In this document: positions 1 to 8,863 of the stretch, one piece after another
How the letters are laid out: the number at the start of each line of letters is the position of its first letter
Numbering within the stretch: position 1 is the first letter of the stretch
Assembly: GCF_020283565.1 (NCBI RefSeq)
Contig: NC_060059.1
Location: 37,192,338-37,256,337 of the forward strand
Origin: Trifolium pratense
Lineage: Eukaryota; Streptophyta; Magnoliopsida; Fabales; Fabaceae
DNA length: 64,000 bases
Direction: 5' to 3'
Program-made: the position numbers and the translations under genes
The notes under the pieces: generated by a model
Told to the model about the DNA's origin: nothing
Seen by the model: only the letters and a program-made list of their open reading frames with translations
Database searches by the model: none

Positions 1-2
1 TA

Positions 3-812
3 TGCACAATAGGACAGGTGGAGTCGCTGAAATCTTTGCTCAGAGTCCTTCCTATTTGGTCTACGGGAATCTTTATGATGGCAACTCAGAGTTCATTTTC
101 CACTCTTCAAGCCAAAACAATGAACAGAAGGTTATTCGGCAACTTCAATTTTCCTGCAGGATCGTTCAATCTTATCATGATACTCACCTTATCAATAGTC
201 ATTCCTTCATATGACCGCATCGCAGTACCTCTACTAGCCAAATACACAGGTCGTCCTAGAGGATTCAGTTGTAAAGTCCGCATTGGGATAGGAATGCTGT
301 TTGTAATTTTAGCTAAAGCAATAGCAGCTATTGTTGAAACCGTGAGACGAAATGCAGTGATTGAACAAGGCTTTGAGGACGAACCTAACGCTGTAATCAA
401 CATGTCAGCTTTATGGCTTGTTCCAGAGTTTGTTTTGCTTGGATTCGGCGAGGCTTTCACACCAGTTGGGCTAGTTGAGTATTTCTACACTTATTTCCCT
501 AAGAGTATGTCTAGTTTTGCAATGGCGATGTTCACGCTGGAACTAGCTGCTTCTGATGTAGTTGGAAGTGTGATTGTGAACATTGTCGACAAAGTCACTA
601 GTATTGGAGGGAAAGAGAGCTGGTTAACAACTAACATCAACAAGGGCCATCTGAATTACTATTATGCGCTACTCGCTATCTTAGGTATGATTAACTACCT
701 CTATTATCTTGTTATTTGTTGGGCTTCTGGACCCGAACACGGAGAAAAACTTGAAGCTTCGTCAGAAAAGGAAGATGATAAATTTGATTACAAGGAGTTA
801 CCTACATCATAG
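3..812 (+). CDS. NRT1/PTR family (NPF) transporter, C-terminal part
   Basis: Proton-coupled membrane transporter of the NPF/POT family (nitrate, peptide, hormone or glucosinolate substrates; the substrate cannot be told from this part). The reading frame is open from the window edge, so the 5' end is missing; the visible 270 residues are a last exon. It opens with the family signature QVESLKSLLRVLPIWSTGI, the cytoplasmic loop leading into transmembrane helix 7, and then shows about six hydrophobic helices, including PEFVLLGFGEAFTPVGLVEY and the EYFYTYFPKSM segment typical of the C-terminal MFS half. The tail is acidic and hydrophilic (SSEKEDDKFDYKEL) and ends at a TAG. A full NPF protein is about 550-600 residues, so roughly the second half is present. 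No frameshift or internal stop is seen. Confidence 0.93.
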   Translation, partial: CTIGQVESLKSLLRVLPIWSTGIFMMATQSSFSTLQAKTMNRRLFGNFNFPAGSFNLIMILTLSIVIPSYDRIAVPLLAKYTGRPRGFSCKVRIGIGMLFVILAKAIAAIVETVRRNAVIEQGFEDEPNAVINMSALWLVPEFVLLGFGEAFTPVGLVEYFYTYFPKSMSSFAMAMFTLELAASDVVGSVIVNIVDKVTSIGGKESWLTTNINKGHLNYYYALLAILGMINYLYYLVICWASGPEHGEKLEASSEKEDDKFDYKELPTS

Positions 813-1207
813 AGTAGTTTTTAGTATATAAAACAGTTAATGTAAACACTGAGAAAGTGTAGTAGTGTATTACAAAACTGTGTTTTGCTGTGCAAGCAAA
901 ACTATTAGGTTATTGAGAGAAGTTCTATCTATCTTCATGACCTGCACATGAAATATATCAACTCATTAGGATGCATGTATACAAGAAGAAACTAATTCCT
1001 ACATATTTAAATGCATAAGCTAGATTTAGCGTTTATAATCTAAGTACTTATGTATTCGCTGTTTCTATAACAAAAGATAAAATAAAAACAAACTAAACTA
1101 TTTTTGTATAATTTACAAGCGTTTTTTCATAAGTTATCCTGGAGAGTTTATGGAAATAAGCTGAAAATCATTTATAGATATGTAATAAGTTGTTTTTAAA
1201 AGCTTAT

Positions 1208-1266
1208 ATATTGGTATGCTTAACTAGTGCCCCAGTGCCTCGGGGGCACTGTTTAGCATTTTCCAT
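1208..1266 (+). repeat. Short dispersed palindromic repeat, copy 1
   Basis: A block reading GGTATGCTTAACTAGTG, a GC-rich dyad (CCCC..CGGGGGCAC), then CACTGTTTAGCATTTTCC. The same ends recur near 24.37, 24.48-24.54 and 24.63-24.67 kb. The rest of 813-1500 is AT-rich transporter 3' flank with no further gene seen. Confidence 0.6.
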
Positions 1267-1540
1267 ATCATATTTATACTTGTGCTGAACAAATTTATAC
1301 CAAAAGAAAAACGTAAATTGCATGTCGATCAATCTTTTGGTTTGACGGGGTCAAAGAGCATGTGGGACAATCAGCTTTTGTGAGGAAATAATTGCCCGAA
1401 ACGTCTAAGAACTGTCATTTACGAGGAAGGTTTCTACATAACGTTCATGTGATTACAAGCTCAAGTCACATTATGTGTCCGTTGTCAGTTTGATTGTACA
1501 TTTGCGGAGAATATTTCTTCGGAAAGACATTTTGAAATTT

Positions 1541-1700
1541 TGACCGTTGTGCTTTGTGACGAAACTTTTCTCAAAAAGCCTCTTTATATGACAGTTGTAT
1601 TATGACCGTTTGAGCACACAAAGTAAGGAGCGTTTTTTAGAAAACTTTCCTCGGAATGATTTATTTCAAAATCTGACCGTTGCGCTTGCTCTATATATTT
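1541..1700 (+). promoter_or_regulatory. Promoter-like block: three AACGG (MSA-like) motifs and a TATA box
   Basis: TGACCGTTG occurs at 1541-1549 and 1674-1682, and TGACCGTTT at 1603-1611. On the other strand these read CAACGGTCA or AAACGGTCA, matching the AACGG core of the mitosis-specific activator (MSA) element bound by three-repeat MYB proteins. A TATATATT box lies at 1692-1699. The first and third motifs sit in a partly duplicated context (GGAA..TTT.AAAAT/TTTGACCGTTG). No convincing protein-coding ORF follows; the next structure downstream is the inverted repeat at 1820-2236. That this is an active promoter is inference. Confidence 0.4.
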
Positions 1701-1819
1701 CATTCTTCACAACACATACTTCTTCTCATAAGTAATATACACACAAATATTACATTTTCTTCCCATTTGAACGAGAGTTGAGTTACAGTATGCTATATTG
1801 TATATGATATAGACACAAA

Positions 1820-2236
1820 TATAGGTGATTATTGGTGACTGTAACTATGGTTTTGGGAAGCAAACATTTATCGAATTTTTTTCGAATGTTCTCCTACGCT
1901 CAACTTCTTGCAACAACTTCTCCCCCAATTTTCTTTCCTATTCTTTCTCAATGTTTTAAGTTTACATTTGGTGTGTCATTTTTTTGTATAATCTCGAACA
2001 TTCCAGGAAACTTTCGATTATGTTGGAAAACATTTTAATCGACTCCTGAAATGCTCTAGATTATACAAAAAAATTGCAGACTCAAAATGCCGAGATAAAA
2101 CAGGAAAAAATATTGGGGGAGGAGAATCAAAGATTGTTTTAGTAGGAAATCGAGCATAGGAGAACATTTAACGAAAAGGTTCAAGAAATGTTTACTTCCA
2201 AAACCATTGTTGCAGTTACCAGCCATCCCCTATAGA
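1820..2236. repeat. Long imperfect inverted repeat (about 190-nt arms, 30-nt loop)
   Basis: The left arm (about 1820-2009) and right arm (about 2041-2236) are reverse complements apart from scattered substitutions and small indels. For example GGTTTTGGGAAGCAAACATT at 1851-1870 pairs with AATGTTTACTTCCAAAACC near 2188-2206, and TTTTTTGTATAATCT near 1980 pairs with AGATTATACAAAAAA near 2058. Several differences would be G.U pairs in RNA. The loop holds its own small stem (ATGTTGGAAAACAT). It could be a MITE or an inverted duplication of a gene fragment; no clear target-site duplication is visible. Confidence 0.8.
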
Positions 2237-2309
2237 AAAACCTCCATATGATGAATCTACTTCTAAGGAGAATGACAAGGATGATAATGTTAGTGATTTT
2301 TCTGCGTAA
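2080..2309 (+). pseudogene. Decayed coding fragment, coiled-coil-like, inside and after the hairpin's right arm
   Basis: After an acceptor-like TTGCAG, the + strand reads as a leucine-zipper-like peptide (TQNAEIKQEKILGEENQRL), then two in-frame stops, then EIEHRRTFNEKVQEMF and a further stop. A different frame then carries an acidic, serine-rich tail (YDESTSKENDKDDNVSDF) ending in TAA at 2307-2309. The amino-acid mix looks like an old exon and not random AT-rich DNA. The parent family was not recognised; the ENQRL-type zipper resembles the region after the K domain in some MADS-box proteins, but this is weak. Confidence 0.35.
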
Positions 2310-2896
2310 GGGAGTGATTTTATATTTATTGCATATTTATTTTAATTAAATTTTGTTATATTGTATGATTTTGTATTGAACTTTTGATAATTAATGAAAT
2401 GCAGTAAGTTTGTTTGGTTCAAAAACTTATGTTATTTTTTCTAAATTATAAAATTTCATTCAAAAAATATTTTGTCATTTTTGTGGCCATTTATGATTTT
2501 TTTTTAACTTAGTAGTATTATTTTTAGGAGTTTATTTTTTCTCCGCTACCAGTTTCTGGCGTCCTATGTATTTTCCGTTTTACTCTTCCGCTACTTAAGT
2601 ATGGAGACGTTAATGAGAATTTTTTGAAAAATGTAATCTTCTATTTTTTTTTTTGACTAAATATCATCCGCTACTTAAACGACGGATGTTATAAACAAAA
2701 ATTTTGGTAAGATGTTCGGCTACTTAAACGGCAAACGGGGTATTTTGATAATTTTATAGAGTTTCCGGAGTAAAACATTACGTTGGCAAAAGTAAAACTC
2801 TTGTTTTTTTCTAACTTCATAAATGGAGCATGACATCACTGTTGCTCTGTCTGCTTCTTCATTTCTTCCTATGAACATAACAAACTAGGATTAAAG
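2310..2896. other. AT-rich intergenic DNA upstream of the trihelix gene
   Basis: Long T and A runs. A short word close to CCGCTACTTAA recurs near 2588, 2669 and 2713 (the last as CGGCTACTTAAACG), suggesting the end of a transposon. No gene seen. Confidence 0.4.
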
Positions 2897-5800
2897 ATGA
2901 CGGAAAACCCACGCGCCGGCGCCGGGAACCGACGCACACGATCACAAGCAGCTCCTGAATGGGCAGTAACAGAATCACTCATTCTCGTCAACGAAATCGC
3001 TGCGGTGGAAGCCGACTGTTCCGTTGAGTTTTCATCTTACCAGCAATGGGACATAATATCGGGAAACTGCGCCGCCTTAGAAGTCGATCGGAACTTAGCT
3101 CAGTGTCGTCGGAAGTGGCGATCTCTACTCGCTGAATATGATGATGTCAGAAAAGGAAGAAAATCTTCCAATTTGGATCCTGAATTGTTTGATGCTATTG
3201 GGAGAGTTGTTAAAGGAAGAGAAGAAAGAGGTGAAATTGATCGTGAAAGTGATGCTGAAATTGGGGATGAAGATCTTGATGCTACCGTTGAAATTGAAAC
3301 TGGTATGATTTGTTTTTCAGTTTTGTTAGGTTAAATCTGCATTTTTTTGAATAGTTCCCAAAATAAGAACAATGATAATAAATGAATGATTAAGTATAAA
3401 ATTTTTACAAAATTGTCGTTATTAATTATTATTGGTTGTTAATAGTAGTTATCATAAATGCTATAAGTTGCGATTAATAGTTGATATATCAAATTGTATT
3501 GAACACATTTTAATTAAGGAAATGCTATAAGCACATTTTCATCAAACGAAAAAAAAAATAGTTGTCATAAATGCATAATGAGATTATAATGACTTGAAAG
3601 TTGTGTTACAATGTTAATTTAGGGATAGATTTGAAAAAAGTATAATAAGATGAATAAGTGGGAGTACCAGGGTTCGAACCCGATCCCTGAACATTGCATA
3701 TTGCATGCAATTTTCCTACCAACTGAGTTATGTTCACCGGGACAGGATAATGATTCTTATTTTGGAACAAATATTTTTTTGTTAAAGTGACAATTATTTT
3801 AAAAGTGAGGGAAATAGTTGACATAGTTGTGTTATCTATTCTAGTGTGGGACAAACAAATGGTAGCTAGGTATAGCGAAAGAGAGTCGTTCCACAATGTG
3901 AGGGGAACCATAGTTGGAATCTGTTAGGTGGAGAGGCATCATATTCACATAATTGTAGGTTTAAGCATATGTTTGTTTTTAGGACATGTTCATTAAAATT
4001 CTGGCGAGAAAGCATTTTGATGTAGAAGCTTAGTTTTGGAGCTTTGATAAAATTGCGAAGGAAACGGTTTGAGAAGCAAAGATTGAAGACTTAAATGTGT
4101 GACCAAACATACACTAATGTTGAGGTGGGGTTTTGAGTAAAACTAACACAATTTAAACTTACAAGGTAAAATAAGAAGGAAAACACAATAAATAATTTGT
4201 GGTTAGTGGGTGGGATTCAAACCCACAAGCTGTGGCTAGAAATTAAGGGCATCGATTGTTAGACCATAGGACTTCTTCGTATAACATACTCGGTATTTTT
4301 AAATGTCGGTCGGTCTAAAGTCTTTGCTTTAGTTACCTAAGCGTTGGACCGGCCCTGCTTTTGGAATTTGATTAAATTTGGTAAAAAGAGGGGAATTTTG
4401 ATTCTTTGCTGTGACTGTAGAGTTGTTGGATCCTGGTAACTCATCACACCTGAATCCAAAGTTTGGTAATCGTTGCACCTGTGGCGTCATAGGCATGTGT
4501 GTTCAACAAAAATATTAATATATTATAGTGCAAGACAATATGCAGGAATGGATAGAAAACTATGTGGAGAGAATAAATAAAATTCCATTATAAGGATTAG
4601 TTAACGAATTGTGGTTTTAGATAGCATTAAAATTTCATGCCGTGATTAACTAGTTGAATTTGTTTATCCTTTTGTGGCCATAAATCTGGCCTAATTGTTC
4701 GGGTTAGATTAGAATGGGAAGGTTGAGACTCTTTCTACTATGCATCCATATCCATTATTCTTTGTTCTATTTACCTAAACTTGTATATCCCAATGTTTTG
4801 TTAATATATTATGGCTAGCTTAATATATTTACGAAATAAAATTACGGGATTTGACGTATTGTCTCTTTACTGCTTAGAACTTTTCGCCTAATGCATTTTT
4901 GTGAATTAATTGTTAGGGTCGAAAAGAAAAAGACAGCGAAGTAAACCTAAGAGATACCGTGAAGAAAAGCCTAAGGAAAGCCATGAAGAACAGCCCGAGA
5001 ATACTCATTTAGAAGACCAGTATTTGAAAGACTTACTCGGAAAGAAATCTAAGTTGAATTCTCCTGCAAAAAGGAGGGCAAAGCACATAGAGACACCGTC
5101 GACAAGCCTAGCCGAAGTAGACAAAAACCATGATACTGAAGAAAAGCCAAAGCCAACCAGTGTAGGAAACATAACAAATAATAATAGCAGGGAGGAAAAT
5201 GAGGAAATGCTGAAATCTAAGTTGAAATCTCCTGCAAAAAGGCGTGCAAAGTACATAGAGACACCGCCAACAAGCCTAGCCGAAATAGACGAAAACCATG
5301 ATATTGAAGAAATGCCAAGGCCAACCAGTGTAGGAAACATAACAAATAATAATATCAGGGCGGAAAATGAGGAAATGCTGAAATCTAAGTTGAAATCTCC
5401 AGCAAAAAAGCGTGCAAAGCACATAGAGACACCACGGACAAGCCTAGCCGAAGTAGACGAAAACCATGATATTGAAGAAAAGCCAAAGCCAACCAGTGTA
5501 GGAAACATAACAAATAATAATATCAGGGAGGAAAATGAGGAAATGCTGAAATCTAAGTTGAAAGCTCCTGCAAAAAGGCGTGCAAAGCACATAGAGACAC
5601 TGCGGACAAGCCTAGCCGAAGTAGACAAAAACCATGATATTGAAGAAAAGCCAACCAGTGTAGGAAACATACCAAATAATAATATCAGGGAAGAAAATGA
5701 GGAAATGCTGACTCTGAAATTGCAAGAGTTAGCAATAGAGATTCAAGATATTAATGCTGAATCTGCTGACTGTAAGGAAGCTAACTCAGAGAATATAGAG

Positions 5801-5911
5801 GATTACCGTACTGAATTTACCAGACGCCAAGGCGATAAGCTCATAGCAAGACTGGGAAATTTCTCTAACACCCTTAAACAACTATGTGATCTTCTCCAAG
5901 AGTGTAAATGA
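2897..5911 (+). CDS. Trihelix/MYB-SANT-like DNA-binding protein with repeat-rich C-terminus
   Basis: Predicted nuclear DNA-binding protein of the trihelix type, 466 residues. Exons 2897-3302 and 4917-5911: the donor GTATGA at 3303 and acceptor TTGTTAG join in phase and give an uninterrupted frame. Residues about 20-85 form a SANT/trihelix domain with spaced tryptophans (PEWAVTESLILVNEI, QQWDIISGNC, CRRKWRSLLAEYDDV), followed by an acidic stretch (DRESDAEIGDEDLDA). Exon 2 is lysine-rich. From residue about 182 it carries four nearly identical 56-residue units (SPAKRRAKHIETP.TSLAEVDENHDIEEKPKPTSVGNI.NNNIREENEEM pattern, broken here by variation), each like a small basic nuclear-signal block plus an acidic block. 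The last about 70 residues are predicted coiled coil (LKLQELAIEIQDINAE; FSNTLKQLCDLLQECK). The 1.6-kb intron holds SINE and hAT debris. Target genes are unknown. Confidence 0.8.
3656..3742 (-). mobile_element. tRNA-derived SINE fragment
   Basis: On the minus strand an A-box-like word (AACTCAGTTGGTAGG) is followed by a B box (GGTTCGAACCC) after about 40 bases. The sequence between them does not fold as an anticodon arm, so this is a SINE head and not a tRNA gene. It lies in intron 1 of the trihelix gene. Confidence 0.6.
4203..4275 (-). other. tRNA-like/SINE-like fragment
   Basis: The minus strand has TCCTATGGTCTAAC and, about 45 bases on, a B-box-like GGTTTGAATCCCA. A cloverleaf cannot be completed. 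Probably another SINE head. Confidence 0.3.
4290..4357. mobile_element. Orphan hAT-type terminus
   Basis: GGACCGGCCCTG at 4346-4357 is the reverse of a CAGGGCCGGTCC-type hAT end. No partner end was found nearby, so this is a truncated element in the trihelix intron. Confidence 0.3.
5054..5721 (+). repeat. In-frame tandem repeat, 168-bp period, four copies
   Basis: Units begin at 5054, 5222, 5390 and 5558, exactly 168 bp (56 codons) apart; the fourth is 6 bp shorter, having lost one Lys-Pro pair. DNA identity between units is very high, so the expansion is recent. It also keeps a 221-codon antisense frame open by chance. Confidence 0.95.
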
Positions 5912-6204
5912 AGATTATAATTATTTTTGTCCTTGTTAGTGAAATGCAGCATATGTAGGAGAAGAATGCTGTTTATAATTGTGAACTGTGATCATCACTC
6001 ACTGTGCTTCGTTTTGAGAAAATTAAAAGACTTATTTATCTATATATTTGCAATTTTAATGTTATTATATAACCTATTCGAAAAGAATAAAAGGGTCACT
6101 ACAAAATTTAATTGCTGTTTCAGTTTTTAGGGAGGAATTAAGTGTTAATTGAACCACTGTGTTATGAAGTAAAATGCATTGAAACAAAAAATTAAAACAA
6201 TTTT

Positions 6205-6277
6205 CGACTTCACTGGGGATCGAACCCAGAATCTCTGGTTCCGTAGACCAGCGCCTTATCCATTGGGCCATGAAGTC
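6205..6277 (-). tRNA. tRNA-Arg (ACG)
   Basis: Complete 73-nt cloverleaf on the minus strand. The acceptor stem GACTTCA/TGAAGTC pairs fully; the anticodon arm is CTGGT-CTACGGA-ACCAG with anticodon ACG; the T arm contains GGTTCGATCCC and the discriminator is G. No intron. The lower acceptor pairs differ from the usual plant GACTCCG/CGGAGTC, but both strands have changed together, which argues for a functional gene. Confidence 0.93.
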
Positions 6278-7092
6278 TTCTTGTTTATTGCTCACTAGGC
6301 ACATTAAATAACTTTGTAAACTATTTCAATATACCGAATTTTTGCTTTGTTTTTTTCCAAGTGTATTCCTAGAATTTTATCTTTATAATAAGATTTATTA
6401 AAATAAAAATAAATAATAATGTGATATATAATTGTTGTGTCCACGTGACATGTATGATATACCATGTCTAAAGTAATTTGGTCACTTCTTCATCAAAATT
6501 TATCCTAAAGTGAGGTGAATACCAAAAGTTGGGTGTATATGAGTCGAATTAGATTGAGTTTAATCAAAATAAAAATTTTCGTAACACAATAGCTTTTAAG
6601 ACTTGAAAAATTAGGGTCAAACACAACCTACACTTTGGCCGAATCAACTACTTTGACAAAATTTAGATTGAGTTTAACCAAAAATTAAAATTCGTAAGTA
6701 GCTTTTAAGCCTTGAAAAATTATGGATAAGATTTTTTATTTTTTTTTTAAACATGGATAAGAAAATAGTCAATTTGACAAAATTTATATAAATGTTTGTA
6801 CCTTTGTCAAAAAAAGATTTAAATAAATGTTTTTTTTTTTTGAACCACGATTTAAATAAATGTTGGTTCTTTTTATCCTAAAAAATATATCCATTTTTTG
6901 GCTAAATATATCCAAAATAAATGTTTTTAAACTACGGGGTTACTCCTATTTTTTCTCAAAAAATGTCTATATATATTAACTATGCATGTGTTTCAAAAAA
7001 TATGTTAACTTTGAATGTGCAAAACCTTTGTCTCTTACTTCATTCAACTATTGTTTCATCATCATCACTGTTATCACTCGTCATCATCCAAG
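6278..7092. other. AT-rich intergenic DNA and promoter of the next gene
   Basis: Includes a degenerate direct repeat (6548-6620 and 6660-6725, sharing AGATTGAGTTTAA and CTTTTAAG.CTTGAAAAATTA). A TATATATTAA box at 6969-6978 lies about 115 bp before the next start codon, with a CATCATCA/CTCGTCATCATCC leader in between. No gene seen. Confidence 0.4.
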
Positions 7093-7404
7093 ATGAGTAG
7101 TGGTGTTGTTCTTCCTCAAGTTTGTATCACTGACAACTCAACAATCTATCGTCCTCCTCATGTGCGACGACGGGTTAAAACTCTTGACGTTCCAACTCAA
7201 ATTGAAGTCACTAACAATCAAACTACAATCTACCTTCCTCCTCATAGGCGGACTAAAACATTGGTCCGATCACGATCAGAATTGAAGATGGATGAATTCT
7301 ATGCCGGCTCTCCTATCTTCTTGAAGTCTCCATCTCCTAGCTTGGTTCCGTTGCCAGATTATATCACCAAGAAGATCAAGTTACATCACCAAGATCAATC
7401 TTGA
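7093..7404 (+). CDS. Small PNRC-like protein with SPxPxxxPLP motif
   Basis: A single-exon, 103-residue basic protein. The ATG at 7093 is preferred because it follows a CT/CATC-rich leader and a TATA box; the frame is open upstream but without a good start. Two internal segments are near copies (STIYRPPHVRRRVKTL and TTIYLPPHRRTKTL), so the N-terminal half is a short duplication. The C-terminal half contains FYAGSPIFLKSPSPSLVPLP, which resembles the plant PNRC-like short linear motif (aromatic-AG...SP.PS.LP.P.F). In animals such a motif binds the decapping factor DCP1. Role in mRNA decay is inference from this motif only. Proteins of this sort are usually short and largely disordered, as here. 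Confidence 0.55.
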   Translation: MSSGVVLPQVCITDNSTIYRPPHVRRRVKTLDVPTQIEVTNNQTTIYLPPHRRTKTLVRSRSELKMDEFYAGSPIFLKSPSPSLVPLPDYITKKIKLHHQDQS

Positions 7405-8863
7405 AGGTCTCATTCTTGCAATACAAATTGTAGATTGTAAACAAATATAATAATGTGTTATATTGTAGAGACCTTAAGAGAAATATGCTAGATAGGGATC
7501 TTTTCTATTTTGCTTTGCTAGATTGTATTGTACTCTTATATACAAGCAATTAAGATTTTTAAGAGAAATATGTTTTTATTTTTTCCTTGTGTCTCGTGAT
7601 GTTTTGCACTCTATTTTTATCATAAAAAAGTATATACTACAGTATAATACAAAGGAATTACAACTATTTCAAAAGTCTCATGCATGTACAATTTATCGAA
7701 CTTGTTTACCAAACATATCGTCTGTTTCATTTTTTTTTTTTTTTAAGGAAGTGTGTTTCATTGTTGTTTTTGCATTTTATTCTTTTGAACATAACTCTAA
7801 ATTGTTTAGGATAATCCTGACCAAATATCATATATGGAGTATTTTACCAATATTGGTTGCCATTATAAATTAGATAATAACATTCGATCAACATTTTATT
7901 ACGACTTTTTAGTCAAAAAAAAAAAAATTATTACGACTTTTATTCCTTCATTGAAATAATTATTTCTAAGAAAATTAATCAAGAAGGGAGATTAATATGT
8001 GGACGACTATGGGTTTAACACAAAAGAAAATAGGTTAAATATGGTTTTTTAAATCCCTACTATGAAAAAATTTATTTATTTTTAGTCCTTATTTATATTT
8101 TATAAGGACTAATTTCAAAGACTAAAAAAAGTCCTTTTGTTTTTGTAAAATTTTTCAAAATAGGAATTCATACAAACTTGGGAAATAAATAAATTTTGCG
8201 ATTTTAATTTGGGAAGTTGTTATTAAATTTAGAAAATTTTGGAAGTTGTTATTAAACTTTTTTTTTTGAAGCAAAGTTGTTATTAAATATTAAACTTGAG
8301 AAATAAATAAATGTTGTTATTAATTTAGAAAATTCAGGAAGTTGTTGAACTTGGGAAATAAATACATAATTTAAAATTTAGTAAAAAAAAAATACATAAT
8401 TTAAAACAAGTAAAAAAAAATACATAATTTTTTTTGACACAAAAAAAAATACATAATTAAAAACTTGTGTCATTGGATTAAATACATAATACACTTAGCA
8501 ATATGCATGACAGACAACCAATCCAGTACTATAAAACATAGCAGCACAATACCTTAACTTGAAGAGCATTGCAAGTATAACATGATATTGTTAAACCTCC
8601 ATATGGTAGTGAAAGAAAATAAGATTGGATAAATAACATGATGTATCAGTCTTTGATACTAAAAAGCGCAGAAAAAATAACAACCTGAATAGAAACTCTA
8701 AACTTTGTTATAACAACCATAAAAACTGAACTAAAAAATACTTCGCAACAACGACTTCAGTCTAGACCAATTGAGTTGACAGAAAAATAAATTGCTTTAA
8801 AAGAAATTAACCTTGCATAGATACAGTGATTCTAAAAACCAAATAAAGAACAAGCATCCATAA
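7405..8863. other. AT-rich intergenic DNA with MITE debris
   Basis: The stretch 8030-8130 (GGTTAAATATGGTTTTTTAA ... AAGTCCTTTT) looks like one end of a common legume repeat. From 8150 to 8460 the words GAAATAAATAAATTTT and TACATAATT recur several times as local duplications. No gene seen. Confidence 0.4.

Noticed and set aside
107..460. 117-codon minus-strand ORF
   Set aside because: Antisense to the well-conserved NPF exon.
1832..2038. 68-codon + ORF in the hairpin's left arm
   Set aside because: No ATG at its start and no protein-like features; it is the reverse of the decayed exon in the right arm.
3656..3742. A functional tRNA gene
   Set aside because: A and B boxes are present, but no anticodon arm can be paired and the acceptor ends do not match.
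5005..5670. 221-codon minus-strand ORF
   Set aside because: It is the antisense of the four 168-bp repeats; its own repeats follow from them, and the + frame has the domain and splice evidence.
6074..6304. 76-codon minus-strand ORF
   Set aside because: It runs through the tRNA-Arg gene.
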